Of a DNA stretch of 64,000 nt, positions 25,258 to 34,940 are shown piece after piece (within the stretch, counting starts at the first letter, position 1; every line of letters starts with the position of its first letter). The notes under the pieces were generated by a model. The model was not told the origin of the DNA, did no database searches, and saw only the letters and a list, made by a program, of their open reading frames with translations. The DNA comes from Acidihalobacter ferrooxydans (GTDB lineage Bacteria > Pseudomonadota > Gammaproteobacteria > DSM-5130 > Acidihalobacteraceae), in the NCBI RefSeq assembly GCF_001975725.1, contig NZ_CP019434.1, positions 310,001 to 374,000 on the forward strand. Reading direction: 5' to 3'. The position numbers and the translations under genes are program-made.

Positions 25258-26646
25258 TCAATCCGTCTCCTCGAGCTTGCGCCGCAAGGTGCCGCGGCTG
25301 ATGCCCAGCGCCTTGGCCGTGGCCAGCTTGTTGCCGCCAAGCCGGTTGAGCACCGTCTGGGCGTAACGGCGCTCAATTTCCTCGAGCGTGAGGATCTCCG
25401 CGCTATCCGGGCCGATTGCATCCGTGATCACATCGCGCGTCGGATGCTGTGGTTCCTGCGCGCCGTTGTCGCCCGGGTGCAGGTCGGCGTCGTCGATATG
25501 CAGATCGATGCCATTCATCTCCACCATGCTGCGCACCAGCACGTTGCGCAGTTCGCGCACGTTGCCGGGCCAGTCATGGTGTTCGAGTGCGCGGAGAGTC
25601 GCCGGATCGAGCGTGGCGTATTCGCGGTTGAAAGAATGGCGCAATTCGTTAACGATTATTTCCGTGATCGGCCGGATGTCTTCGACGCGCTCGCGCAGCG
25701 GAGGGATGGTCAGGGCGACCGTGGAAATGCGGTAGTAGAGATCGGCGCGGAACGTGCCTGTTCGGGTCTCCTGGGCCAAATCGCGGTTGGTTGCGCAGAG
25801 CAGCCGGATGTCGACATCGACGGGTTCGTGAGCGCCGATCGGGCGGATCTGGCCGTCTTCGAGCGCGGTGAGTAATTTGCTTTGCAGGGCGGGCGTCAGT
25901 TCGCCGATTTCGTCGAGGAACAAGGTGCCGCCGTTGGCCTGCTGCAACAAGCCGATGCGGGTGGTGCTGGCGCCGGTGAACGATCCCTTGTAGTGGCCGA
26001 ACAATTCGGCCTCGGCCAGTTCCGGTGGAATCGCGCTGCAGTTGACGGCCACGAACGGTGCCTGCGCGCGTGGACTGAATGCGTGCATCAGACGGGCGAG
26101 AAGGCCTTTGCCGACGCCAGTCTCTCCTTGGATCAGGACCGGGAAATTCTGCTCGACGATGTGTTCCACGCGGCGCAGCAGCGCTTTCATCGCGGGGCTG
26201 CGACAGACCAGCACACGCTCCTTGTCGAAGCGGATGCAGTCGGCGTCCGAATGGATGCGGGTGTCGGCGTGGGTGCTGGGGATGCTTTGCTCGATATAGG
26301 CCAGCCGCATGCGCAACTCGTCCGGATCGACTGGCTTGGTCAGGTAGTCGCGGGCGCCGAGTTTCAGCGCGCGCACCGCGTGTGCTACCGCACTCGTGCC
26401 GGAAGTGACGATCACCGGTGGCGCGTCGGCGTCGGCGGTCAGCTCTTCCAGCAGGGCAAGCCCGTCCGGCGCATCCTGAAAAAACAGATCAAGCAGCATC
26501 ACGTCGATACGCCTGCAGCGTGCGCGTAACACGCTGCGCGCGTCCTGAATGTCCAGTGCCTCTACGACTTGATGCCCGTATGCTTCAAGCAGATAGCGCA
26601 GTGAATCGCGCAGCGGCTGCTCGTCGTCAACAATCAGGATACGCAC
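25258..26646 (-). CDS. Sigma-54-dependent response regulator (NtrC family)
   Basis: 462 aa from a GTG start. Receiver domain (about 1-120) with phospho-Asp D53 (MLLDLF). AAA+ domain (about 140-385) with Walker A GETGVGKG, the sigma-54-contact loop in its GSFTGA variant, Walker [10 protein letters not shown] and the arginine region LYYRIS. C-terminal Fis-type HTH ([20 protein letters not shown]). It overlaps its kinase gene by 13 nt. The perfect sigma-54 promoter and dyad at 15.6-15.7 kb make it the probable activator of the oxidase operon. An upstream extension to 26781 lies inside the kinase gene and was rejected. Confidence 0.9.
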   Translation of the reverse strand: MRILIVDDEQPLRDSLRYLLEAYGHQVVEALDIQDARSVLRARCRRIDVMLLDLFFQDAPDGLALLEELTADADAPPVIVTSGTSAVAHAVRALKLGARDYLTKPVDPDELRMRLAYIEQSIPSTHADTRIHSDADCIRFDKERVLVCRSPAMKALLRRVEHIVEQNFPVLIQGETGVGKGLLARLMHAFSPRAQAPFVAVNCSAIPPELAEAELFGHYKGSFTGASTTRIGLLQQANGGTLFLDEIGELTPALQSKLLTALEDGQIRPIGAHEPVDVDIRLLCATNRDLAQETRTGTFRADLYYRISTVALTIPPLRERVEDIRPITEIIVNELRHSFNREYATLDPATLRALEHHDWPGNVRELRNVLVRSMVEMNGIDLHIDDADLHPGDNGAQEPQHPTRDVITDAIGPDSAEILTLEEIERRYAQTVLNRLGGNKLATAKALGISRGTLRRKLEETD

Positions 26647-27452
26647 GTCTGCGGACTCTCCAGCGCATCGGCGGGGCAACTGCGCGCGCGATTGAGGGTG
26701 AAGCTGCTTTCGAATACGCCGTCCTGCTGTGCCAGGCAAAGTGCAGAACGGTGACGCCTGAGGATGTGGCTGGAGATGCACAGGCCAAGTCCCATACCGT
26801 CATGGCGCTGCGCGGTAGGGCTGCCGGATTCCTGAGCGCATCGATTGCGCATCGTAACTGTAACGCCTTTGCGCAGAGTTTTCACTTCGAGTTCGATATT
26901 TCCAACGCCATGTCGCGAAGCATTGAGCAGCAGGTTCCACAATACTTGGCGGATTTGTTCCGGATTGCCCTTGACGGGTAGCGGGTGTTCGGGAAGGGTG
27001 GCGTTAATTTTGCGGCGCTGTCTGAGCCCGGGCTCCAGCGATGCGAGCAGGAGCAGGTCTTCGAGTACCGGTGTGAGATTGAAACGGGTACGGGTGCAAT
27101 CCTGTTCGCGGCAAAGAATGGCTAACGTGTCTGCGAGGCGATGGATGCGGTCGGCTTCCGTACGCAGTGTGTGTGCCAGAGCTCGCACGTTCGAGTCTTG
27201 CGCGGCGTCCGCGCTGAGCGCGTAGGCGGCATTGACCAGGGTGCCGAGCGGGTTGTTGATTTCATGCAATAACGCAGCCGTTGCATCTTGCGGGGTAAAC
27301 AGCCGGTATGTTTGTGGGCGTTTGCGCCATATAAACAGATGCCTCACGTGGTGCCAGAGGCCAAGCGCCGCCTCTGATAATCTGGTTTTCCACGCGAGCG
27401 AAAATTCCAGCCTGGCTTTTGTGGATGGCCACAAATGTATTTCTCCGTTCAT
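26634..27452 (-). CDS. Soluble sensor histidine kinase
   Basis: 272 aa with no transmembrane helix and no recognisable PAS or GAF domain. The H-box is ALLHEINNPLGTLVNA (H63), the N-box is QVLWNLLLNASRHG and the G-box is DGMGLGLCISS. Its first 55 residues are the only candidate sensory region. It is the cognate kinase of the response regulator that overlaps it. The signal is unknown; redox or electron-donor availability would fit the neighbourhood, as inference only. Confidence 0.88.
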   Translation of the reverse strand: MNGEIHLWPSTKARLEFSLAWKTRLSEAALGLWHHVRHLFIWRKRPQTYRLFTPQDATAALLHEINNPLGTLVNAAYALSADAAQDSNVRALAHTLRTEADRIHRLADTLAILCREQDCTRTRFNLTPVLEDLLLLASLEPGLRQRRKINATLPEHPLPVKGNPEQIRQVLWNLLLNASRHGVGNIELEVKTLRKGVTVTMRNRCAQESGSPTAQRHDGMGLGLCISSHILRRHRSALCLAQQDGVFESSFTLNRARSCPADALESPQTCVS

Positions 27453-28194
27453 CGTTTCGCCTCCCTCTGAATCTTATTTTAGTGTCAGGACTGAGTGCTA
27501 TTTGGTGCGCCGCATCCACATATGTCGTCCTCGGGCGCTGTGTTGAATGTGTAATAGATAGCGCCTGGTTCCGTGTCAAGACTGGGCGACGAAAAGCGGC
27601 TTCACATTACGCAACAACACTAGATGTAGAAAGTGTTCTGTTTGTTTGGAGTTGAACAAAGGATGAATAGTTCCCTCGATTAACGTTTCGACATGAAAAA
27701 AATACGAGAGCAAATCAATGCGAATGAGAACAATTCTTTTTCGTATGTTTATTTGTGTTTCTTTTGAACGGCGGCGCATTTTCCAAGGATGCTGGGTGTC
27801 TCACGTTCTGCCCTGAAGGAAAGCCGGTTCTTAATCGGTTGACTGGTATTCAAAGTCGTCGGATGCTGCGTAAGTATTTAATATATTGGCGTTAAGCCGT
27901 GTCATTCGTGATTTTTGAAGCTTTAACGGTGATGAAAAGTGACAGAATTCTCTTTTTTCCATGCGAGTGGGCTGATTTGTTGCGGATTTTATTGTCAAGC
28001 ATAAGGGGGCAGGCTTCCAGGGTGCAGTGACCTGAAGCGCACCCGCCATTTGAGCAGCGACATGCTGCTGTCTGCATTGCGCTGACGGGTATTGAACGCG
28101 TGGGGTCAACGCAACGGCGGTCCACGCAAATGGACTCGGCGCCTTTCGAGTTCGTTACACTTGCAGGCCGACTTCTCACGAAGGACCGTGCGCC
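27453..28194. other. AT-rich intergenic region with Fur-like site
   Basis: About 740 bp with no supported gene, visibly richer in A/T than its neighbours (especially 27480-27990). It carries the kinase promoter on the minus strand. AATGAGAACAATTCT at 27723-27737 resembles a Fur box, but only about 12 of 19 positions match by eye. A GGGTGC / GCACCC hairpin lies at 28020-28044. Small reading frames here have no family features and poor start contexts. Confidence 0.45.
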
Positions 28195-29121
28195 ATGTCC
28201 GTTCTCTACTGGTCTCACCCCAGCTTTCGCCTGCATGAATCGGCCCCGGATCACCCCGAATGCGGTGCACGACTGGATGCGATCAATGACCAGTTGATTG
28301 CCGCCGGTATCGAACCCTGGCTGATGCACCGCGTAGCGCCGGCCGTGACGCGAGAGCAGCTGGAGCGGGTACATGATGTGGCGTATGTCGATGAAATCGA
28401 ACGTGTGGCCGGTGGTTGCATGACGTTGCAGCATCTGGATCGGGACACGGTAATCGGCCCGCACAGTCTGGAGGCTGCGCGTCATGCTGCCGGCGCGGTG
28501 GTGGCCGCCGTGGATGCCGTGATGACGAGCATGCCCCGGCGGGCGTTCTGCGCCGTGCGCCCGCCGGGGCACCACGCGACCCGCAATCGGGCCATGGGCT
28601 TTTGTGTATACAACAACGTTGCGGTCGGGGCCGCGCATGCGCTGGCCGTTCAAGGGCTGGAGCGTGTCGCTATCGTCGATTTTGACGTGCATCACGGCAA
28701 CGGCACCGAGGATGTTTTCCGCCATGAACCCCGCGTGTTCATGGCATCTGCGTTCGAGGGGTCGCTGTGGTCGACCAGCGATCCGCAGGAACCGGCGCCG
28801 CACAATGCCTGTTGGCTCGATTTGCCTGCCGGCACCCGGGGCCGGGCCTATCGTGCTCGCTTTGCTGCAGATCTGCTGCCGGCCATCGATGCATTTGCAC
28901 CGCAGTTACTGATGATCTCGGCCGGATTCGACGCGCATTGCGCGGATGACATTTCGCATCTCTATCTGGTTGAGGACGATTACGCCTGGATCACCCGCGA
29001 GCTGGTGGCGCTGGCCGAGCGGCATTGCGCCGGGCGATTGGTGTCCGTGCTTGAAGGCGGCTACAACCTGCCGGCGTTGGGGCGCAGTGTCGTGGCGCAC
29101 CTGCGCGCATTGCTGGAGTAG
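28195..29121 (+). CDS. Histone deacetylase-like amidohydrolase
   Basis: 308 aa, arginase/deacetylase fold. Zn and catalytic motifs are intact: the His-His dyad in RPPGHHATRNRAMGFC, DFDVHHGNGTEDVF, and the Zn-binding Asp in SAGFDAH. The C-terminal GGY of LEGGYNLPAL is also typical. These bacterial class II HDAC-like enzymes remove acetyl groups from polyamines, small molecules or proteins; the substrate cannot be told from sequence. The start has an AAGGA site. Monocistronic, between an AT-rich gap and rarD on the other strand. Confidence 0.92.
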   Translation: MSVLYWSHPSFRLHESAPDHPECGARLDAINDQLIAAGIEPWLMHRVAPAVTREQLERVHDVAYVDEIERVAGGCMTLQHLDRDTVIGPHSLEAARHAAGAVVAAVDAVMTSMPRRAFCAVRPPGHHATRNRAMGFCVYNNVAVGAAHALAVQGLERVAIVDFDVHHGNGTEDVFRHEPRVFMASAFEGSLWSTSDPQEPAPHNACWLDLPAGTRGRAYRARFAADLLPAIDAFAPQLLMISAGFDAHCADDISHLYLVEDDYAWITRELVALAERHCAGRLVSVLEGGYNLPALGRSVVAHLRALLE

Positions 29122-29151
29122 CCGTCGAGCGCCGTGGGGTCTGCGGCGCGT

Positions 29152-30108
29152 TCAGTGCACCTCCTGCGACACTTTATCCAGCCTTTCGCGTTCGGCTTCC
29201 CGCCGTGCGTCCTGACGGCTGCGGCGCGCGGCGCGGATCGCATCGGTACTGAAGAGGCTCAGCGCGATCCAGATGAGGGCGAAACCGATCCAGCGCAGCG
29301 GCGACATTGGCTCGTGCAGCACGACGACGCCAATCAGAAACTGCATCGAGGGCGTGAGATATTGCAGCATGCCCAGTGTGCTCAGCGGCAGGCGCCGCGC
29401 GGCTGCGGCAAAGCTGCCGAGCGGCGCGGTGGTGGCCAGGCCGGTCGAGGCGAGCAGCAGCATGGAGGTCAGGCCGTCGCTGGTGAAGTGCGTTTGTCCC
29501 TTGCTGCCCAGCCACAACAGAATCAGCAGCGCCACGGGCGCGAGCAGCAGGGTTTCGATGGCGAGGCTCTGCACCGCACCGGTCTGGCGTCCGGCGAATT
29601 TCTTGACCAGCCCGTAAAGGCCGAAGCTGAAGGCGAGCATGAGCGATATCCACGGCGGGTGACCGTAGGCGATGCCGATGGTGAGTACGCCGACCAGCGC
29701 CAGCGCAATCGTCGCCCATTGTATGGCGCGCAGCCGTTCGTGCAGCACGATGACGGCGAGCAGAACCGTGACCAGTGGGTTGATGAAGTAGCCCAGCGAG
29801 GCCTGCAGCACCTGATTGTGATTGACGGCGTAGACGTAGCCGAACCAGTTCACGCTGATCAATGCGGCGGCGCCCAAGAGATATGTGAGTTGACGACGAT
29901 TACCGAGGATGCGGCGCAGATCGCCCAGGTGGCGCGTCGTGGCGAGAATGAGCAGGCACAGCAGCAGCGACCAGATGATGCGGTTGGCGACGATTTCCAG
30001 CGCCGAAGCAAAGTCGACCAGCATGAAATACAGCGGGAACAGACCCCACAGCGTGTAGGCGGTCAGGCCGAACAGCAGGCCGCTGCGTGTGTTGCCGGAA
30101 TCGGGCAT
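29152..30108 (-). CDS. rarD: EamA-family transporter RarD
   Basis: 318 aa, ten transmembrane helices in two EamA repeats. The RarD-specific start is GLTAYTLWGLFPLYF, followed by IISVNWFGYVYAVNH-like and GYFINPLVTVLLAV segments. RarD is a drug/metabolite-superfamily permease whose substrate is not established. The start at 30108 has a GAGG site; the longer frame to 30195 adds a Pro-rich non-family leader. It ends about 30 bp from the convergent deacetylase gene. Confidence 0.88.
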   Translation of the reverse strand: MPDSGNTRSGLLFGLTAYTLWGLFPLYFMLVDFASALEIVANRIIWSLLLCLLILATTRHLGDLRRILGNRRQLTYLLGAAALISVNWFGYVYAVNHNQVLQASLGYFINPLVTVLLAVIVLHERLRAIQWATIALALVGVLTIGIAYGHPPWISLMLAFSFGLYGLVKKFAGRQTGAVQSLAIETLLLAPVALLILLWLGSKGQTHFTSDGLTSMLLLASTGLATTAPLGSFAAAARRLPLSTLGMLQYLTPSMQFLIGVVVLHEPMSPLRWIGFALIWIALSLFSTDAIRAARRSRQDARREAERERLDKVSQEVH

Positions 30109-30291
30109 GAAGAGGTTCCTCGGGAAAGCCGAACCCTGACCACGGCCGGGAATCGGCGGCGGCGAGAGGGGATGGGCGGGGAGTGTGCGGAGCATAGCCG
30201 AAGTGGTGCGTGGTGGGGAAGGTTCGGCGGAGCGGCATGACTCGTGCTAAGAATATTTTTAGCGCCAGCGCAACAAAAGGAGTATGTCGCG

Positions 30292-30861
30292 ATGAATACC
30301 TTGATCCTGGAACCCACGCAGCAGGCTTTGTGGCATCGCGTTTTGCGTGATGCCGCAGCAACGGCGGGGCAGTCGCTTGACGACACCCTGGAGGCCTACC
30401 TGCTCATGTTATTGCTGCGATTTACCCGTAAACCGGAATTGTTGCGCACCATTATGGCGCGCGAATATCTCGAAGGGATGCAGCATAGCGGCCGGGTGCG
30501 CGATGAGCGTCTGCGCGACGTCGGCGATCAATGCCTGCTGCTGGCGGGGCTGTTTCCGGGGCTGGCGCAGCGGCGGCGGGTGTCGGCGGTCTATTTTATC
30601 GATCTGGGGCGTGGCGCGTATGGCGAACTGGCCGGACGGCTGGCGCAGTCCGCAGCCCAGCTTTATCGTGAGCTGGCGCTGGGTTTCGGCGCCTTGCTGG
30701 ATGTGTTGCACGCCTTGCGCGGCAGCACGGCGCTGGAGGCGCTATCGCCGCTGGAGTGCTGGGAGTTGTGGGGGAAAACGGGCAGCCGGGCGGCGCGGAC
30801 AGCGCTGGCGGGAGCGCGGGATGCGTTACCGGTTTTTACCGCAGCGCCTGGACGTCATTGA
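30292..30861 (+). CDS. Conserved hypothetical protein
   Basis: 189 aa, mostly alpha-helical and soluble, with no signal peptide. The start has an AAGGAG site. The sequence has a long Leu-rich helix (ALAYLLML-type, residues about 28-45) and a central block RLRDVGDQCLLLAGLFPGLA with the following RRVSAVYFIDLGRGAYGELA. These blocks recur in uncharacterised gammaproteobacterial proteins as far as I recall, but I cannot assign a function. It stands alone between divergent rarD and convergent comM. Confidence 0.65.
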   Translation: MNTLILEPTQQALWHRVLRDAAATAGQSLDDTLEAYLLMLLLRFTRKPELLRTIMAREYLEGMQHSGRVRDERLRDVGDQCLLLAGLFPGLAQRRRVSAVYFIDLGRGAYGELAGRLAQSAAQLYRELALGFGALLDVLHALRGSTALEALSPLECWELWGKTGSRAARTALAGARDALPVFTAAPGRH

Positions 30862-31027
30862 ATCCGGAGGGCTGGCGGGCGGTGTGATGCATGCGCAGGG
30901 GTCGGGATTGATGGCGGATGCTGTGCGTGTGCGTTCCAGAAGCCTGCAGCCTGGGCAAGGCTAAGCCCCGGTTGGCGCAGGGATCGTGGCAAGCACGTCG
31001 CGCCGCGCCGGGTAACCGGTTGCCGCG

Positions 31028-32548
31028 TCAGCGCTGCTGCGCGCCGTGCCAGCGGTCCATGGCGCGATAGCCCAGTGCTTCGGCCAGATGGGGCGCCTCG
31101 ATGCGCGTGCTGTCTTGCAGATCGGCGATGCTGCGCGCCACCTTGAGGATGCGGTGATAGGCGCGAGCGGATAGCCGGAAACGCTGCATGGCCTGCTCCA
31201 GCAGCGCCCGGTCGGGATCGGCCAGCGCGCAGTGGCGATCCACGTCGCGCGCTGTCAGCAGGGCGTTGGCGCGGCCCTGGCGTTCGAGCTGGCGGCCGCG
31301 GGCGGCGGCGACGCGGGCGCGTACCACGGTGCTGCTCTCGCCGCGCGGGGCGTCCGCGCGCAACGCCTCGCGGGGCAGTTGCGGGACTTCGATCTGCAGG
31401 TCGATGCGGTCGAGCAGCGGCGCGGAAATGCGTGCGCGGTGCCGACGCTGCTGCTCTGGGGTGCAACTGCAGTTCGCGCCAAGATCGCAGGCATAGCCTT
31501 GGGGGCAGGGATTCATGGCCGCGACGAGTTGAAAGCGGGCCGGGAAATCGGCCTGGCGAGCGGCGCGCGAAATGGTGATATGGCCGGCTTCCATGGGTTC
31601 GCGCAGAACGTCGAGCACGCGCCGGTCGAACTCGGTGAGTTCGTCGAGGAACAAAACACCCCAATGAGCCAGTGAAATTTCGCCCGGCCGCGGCTGTGAG
31701 CCGCCACCCACCAGGGCGGGGCCGGAGGCGGTGTGATGTGGCGCGCGAAACGGTCGCCGGCCCCATTCCTCGATGCGCAGACCCTGGTCGCTGATAGAGG
31801 CGACCACGGCGCTTGCCAGTGCCTCGGCTTCGCTCATCGGCGGGAGAATGGTGGCCAGGCGGCTCGCCAGCATGCTCTTGCCGGTACCGGGCGGGCCGAC
31901 CATCAGGAGGTTGTGCGCGCCGGCGGCAGCCACTTCGAGCGCCCGCCGGGCTTGATGCTGGCCGCGTACATCCGCCAGGTCGATGGTGTAGTCGGCCGCA
32001 CGCACGGCGGGGTTTTCGCGATGGGCCGGGAGTTCGGCCTGTCCTGCGAGGTGGCGGCAGACGTCGAGCAGATGCGCCGCGGGCCGTGCCGTGAATCCGT
32101 CGAGCAGCCCCGCTTCGGCGGCATTGTCGGCGGGCACGACGAGTTCGCGGTCGCTGTCGCGCGCCGCCATCGCCGCCGGCAACACGCCGCGCACGCCGCG
32201 CAGTTCGCCGCCGAGCGCCAGTTCGCCAAGAAATTCCGTGCGCTCCAGCGCATCGGTGGGTAACTGCCCGGAGGCGCAGAGGATGCCGAGCGCGATGGGC
32301 AGATCGTAACGCCCGCCTTCCTTGGGCAGGTCGGCGGGAGCCAGATTCACGGTGATCCGGCGGGCGGGGAAGTCATAGTGGCTGTTCAGCAGCGCGGCGC
32401 GCACCCGGTCTTTGCTCTCGCGCACCGCCGCTTCCGGCAAGCCGACAATGTTGAGGCTCGGCAAGCCGTTGCCCAGATGCACCTCGACGCATACTTCCGG
32501 CGCGTCGATGCCGAGCTGCGCGCGGGTGTAGACCCGTGCCAGAGACAC
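31028..32548 (-). CDS. comM: ComM/YifB-family Mg chelatase-like AAA+ ATPase
   Basis: 506 aa from a GTG start. The N-terminal RARS/ChlI domain (GIDAPEVCVEVHLGNGLPSL) is followed by an AAA+ core with Walker A GPPGTGKSMLASRL and Walker B LFLDELTEF. The Cys-rich insert PCPQGYACDLGANCSC and a C-terminal Mg_chelatase_C domain complete it. ComM is a branch-migration helicase promoting recombination during natural transformation. Normal length. It starts just after the ubiK stop on the same strand. Confidence 0.95.
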   Translation of the reverse strand: MSLARVYTRAQLGIDAPEVCVEVHLGNGLPSLNIVGLPEAAVRESKDRVRAALLNSHYDFPARRITVNLAPADLPKEGGRYDLPIALGILCASGQLPTDALERTEFLGELALGGELRGVRGVLPAAMAARDSDRELVVPADNAAEAGLLDGFTARPAAHLLDVCRHLAGQAELPAHRENPAVRAADYTIDLADVRGQHQARRALEVAAAGAHNLLMVGPPGTGKSMLASRLATILPPMSEAEALASAVVASISDQGLRIEEWGRRPFRAPHHTASGPALVGGGSQPRPGEISLAHWGVLFLDELTEFDRRVLDVLREPMEAGHITISRAARQADFPARFQLVAAMNPCPQGYACDLGANCSCTPEQQRRHRARISAPLLDRIDLQIEVPQLPREALRADAPRGESSTVVRARVAAARGRQLERQGRANALLTARDVDRHCALADPDRALLEQAMQRFRLSARAYHRILKVARSIADLQDSTRIEAPHLAEALGYRAMDRWHGAQQR

Positions 32549-32555
32549 CGCCGGG

Positions 32556-32856
32556 TCAGTCCGCGGTGGCTTCGTCGTCGTCCGGTGCGGTGCTGGCAGC
32601 GGGGGGGGGCGATGCCCAGCTTCGCTTCAAGTGCGTGGACGCGCGCTTCCATGGCGTCGAGCTTTTCGCGGGTGCGGGCCAGCAGCGCCGACTGCACCTC
32701 GAATTCCTCGCGGCTGACGATATCCAGCCGCTGCATGGCGCCATTGACCCCGGCGCGGACGGTTTTTTCGATGTCGTGCTGCATGGTGCGCAGCGATTCG
32801 GGGATGGCGCCATTGAGTTTGGCGGCGAGTTCATCCAGGGTTTTTGCGTCAAGCAT
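32556..32856 (-). CDS. ubiK: UbiK accessory factor, frameshifted in a poly-G tract
   Basis: BMFP/YqiC family. The N-terminal 80 residues are intact: MLDAKTLDELAAKLNGAIP and a coiled coil over EFEVQSALLARTREKLDAME. A run of nine G (nine C on the coding strand, 32601-32609) throws the frame off. With eight C the protein would end in the usual Pro/Ala plus acidic tail (PDDDEATAD, stop at 32556). With nine it runs on to 32386 in a foreign frame. It could be a sequencing error, a true mutation or a slippage-variable tail. UbiK aids ubiquinone synthesis with UbiJ (gene at 9510). A strong GGAGGT site precedes it. Confidence 0.75.
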
Positions 32857-32941
32857 GGGGTACCTCCGGTCTGTATGGGAATTTGAGCCTAATGATCCCC
32901 AGGGGATCAAGCCCGCAGGTGAGTCTGTTTGCGGGCATTGC

Positions 32942-32956
32942 GCACCAATATGGTGC
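32942..32956. promoter_or_regulatory. NtrC binding site upstream of glnK
   Basis: GCACCAATATGGTGC is a perfect palindrome matching the NtrC consensus GCACC-N5-GGTGC. It lies about 80 bp upstream of the -24 box at 33033. Confidence 0.75.
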
Positions 32957-33032
32957 ATTCGTGCTGGTGATGGGTGGCGTTGTCAGGGTCGATTAATCAT
33001 CAATGAGCTGTTTTTTTTGAAAAAAACAAGAA

Positions 33033-33048
33033 TGGCACGGGTTCTGCT
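33033..33048 (+). promoter_or_regulatory. Sigma-54 promoter of glnK-amtB
   Basis: TGGCACGGGTTCTGCT keeps the complete TGGCACG -24 box and the GG-N10-GC spacing, with one mismatch in the -12 box (CTGC for TTGC). It lies about 87 nt upstream of the glnK start. Confidence 0.75.
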
Positions 33049-33101
33049 ATGTGCAGTCATACGCCACGCGATCCGCGTGGTCAACTTGGACGTTACGTTA
33101 G

Positions 33102-33473
<372 letters not shown>

Positions 33474-33516
33474 TTTGATAACACATCACGAATACGACAA
33501 CCCAGAGGAATTATCG

Positions 33517-34824
33517 ATGGATAAAAAACGCTTGATCGCCACGGTTGGGGGAGGCCTGCCACTGGCCGGCCTGTGGCTTCTTCCTTCTCTTGCCATGGCC
33601 AGTACGCCGACACTCAATTCCGGCGACACCGCGTGGATGCTTACCTCCACCGCGCTCGTCCTGCTGATGACAGTTCCCGGCGTGGCGCTTTTCTACGGCG
33701 GCATGGTGCGCCGCAAGAACCTGTTGTCGGTCGCGGCGGCGACTTTCGCCGTGACCTGTCTGATCACCGCGATCTGGGCGATCGCGGGCTACTCGCTGGC
33801 GTTCAAGGGCGATGGTCCGTTCGTCGGTAACCTGAGCGCCCTGTTTCTCAAGGGCATGGGCTACGACACCTTGAGCGGCTCGATTCCTGAGTCCGTGTTC
33901 ATGACCTTCCAGATGACCTTCGCCATCATCACGCCGGCGCTGATCATCGGCGCGGTCGTCGAGCGCATGAAGTTCTCCGCGCTGCTGTGGTTTCTGGGGC
34001 TGTGGTCGCTGCTGGTCTACTCCCCGATCGCGCACATGGTCTGGGGCGGCGGCTGGCTCGGCGGCGACGGCGTGCAGGACTTTGCCGGTGGCACCGTGGT
34101 GCATATCAATGCCGGTGTTGCCGGTCTGGTCGCCGCGCTGATGCTCGGCAAGCGCAAGGGCTACGGCACCGAACCCATGCCGCCGGTGAACCTGGTGTAC
34201 ACCATGACCGGCGCCGCACTGCTGTGGGTGGGTTGGTTCGGCTTTAACGCCGGCTCCGAGCTGGCAGCTGACGGCACCGCGGGCATGGCCATGGCAGTGA
34301 CCCAGATCGCCACCGGCGTTGCGGCGTTGTCGTGGATGTTCGTCGAATGGGCGGCACGCGGCAAACCGACCCTGCTGGGGATGAGTTCGGGCGCGGTGGC
34401 GGGCCTGGTTGCCATCACTCCGGCATCCGGTTTCGTCGGGCCGATCGGCGCCTTCGTCATTGGCATCGCGGCTGGTCTCGGCACCTTCTGGGCGTCAGTC
34501 TATTTGAAGAAAATGCTCGGTTACGACGACTCGCTGGACGCCTTCGGCGTACACGCCGTTGGCGGTATCATCGGTGCGCTGCTGACCGGTGTTTTCTCTG
34601 CCGCGATCTTCGGCGGCGCGGGCCTGAGTTCCAATGCGGGCGGCAGCATCCTGCATCAGTTCTGGATCCAGTGCACCGGCGTTGGTTTTACCATCGTCTA
34701 CGACGCGATCATGACCTTCATCATCATCAAGGTGCTCGACGTGATCATGGGCGTGCGCGTGACCGAAGAGCAGGAGTCCGAAGGTCTGGATACCTCGCTG
34801 CACGGCGAACAGATCTACGAGTAA
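33517..34824 (+). CDS. amtB: Ammonium transporter AmtB
   Basis: 435 aa with an N-terminal signal sequence (ending near AMAS at about residue 29) and 11 transmembrane helices. The twin pore histidines are in GGTVVHINAGVAG and DAFGVHAVGG. It conducts ammonium and is gated by GlnK, encoded 43 nt upstream. A strong intrinsic terminator follows (34850-34881). The ATG at 33517 with AGGAA upstream is the true start; the longer frame overlaps glnK. Confidence 0.95.
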   Translation: MDKKRLIATVGGGLPLAGLWLLPSLAMASTPTLNSGDTAWMLTSTALVLLMTVPGVALFYGGMVRRKNLLSVAAATFAVTCLITAIWAIAGYSLAFKGDGPFVGNLSALFLKGMGYDTLSGSIPESVFMTFQMTFAIITPALIIGAVVERMKFSALLWFLGLWSLLVYSPIAHMVWGGGWLGGDGVQDFAGGTVVHINAGVAGLVAALMLGKRKGYGTEPMPPVNLVYTMTGAALLWVGWFGFNAGSELAADGTAGMAMAVTQIATGVAALSWMFVEWAARGKPTLLGMSSGAVAGLVAITPASGFVGPIGAFVIGIAAGLGTFWASVYLKKMLGYDDSLDAFGVHAVGGIIGALLTGVFSAAIFGGAGLSSNAGGSILHQFWIQCTGVGFTIVYDAIMTFIIIKVLDVIMGVRVTEEQESEGLDTSLHGEQIYE

Positions 34825-34849
34825 GTATCGTCCTGGGCAACAAGCCAAA

Positions 34850-34881
34850 GCGGGGGCGCCAATGGCGCCCCCGTTTCTTTT
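34850..34881 (+). terminator. Intrinsic terminator of glnK-amtB
   Basis: A perfect 10-bp stem CGGGGGCGCC / GGCGCCCCCG with an AAT loop, followed by TTTCTTTT. It sits 27 bp after the amtB stop. Confidence 0.9.
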
Positions 34882-34940
34882 CCGTTCGGGATTTCACGGT
34901 GGCGCATTTGCGGGATAAAATTTGCTGGATAATACCGGGC

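Noticed and set aside
27576-27779. 67-aa minus-strand frame in the AT-rich gap
   Set aside because: No start signal and no homology features; probably random in AT-rich DNA.
29134-30240. Long plus-strand frame of 368 codons
   Set aside because: Antisense to rarD, whose transmembrane pattern is clear.
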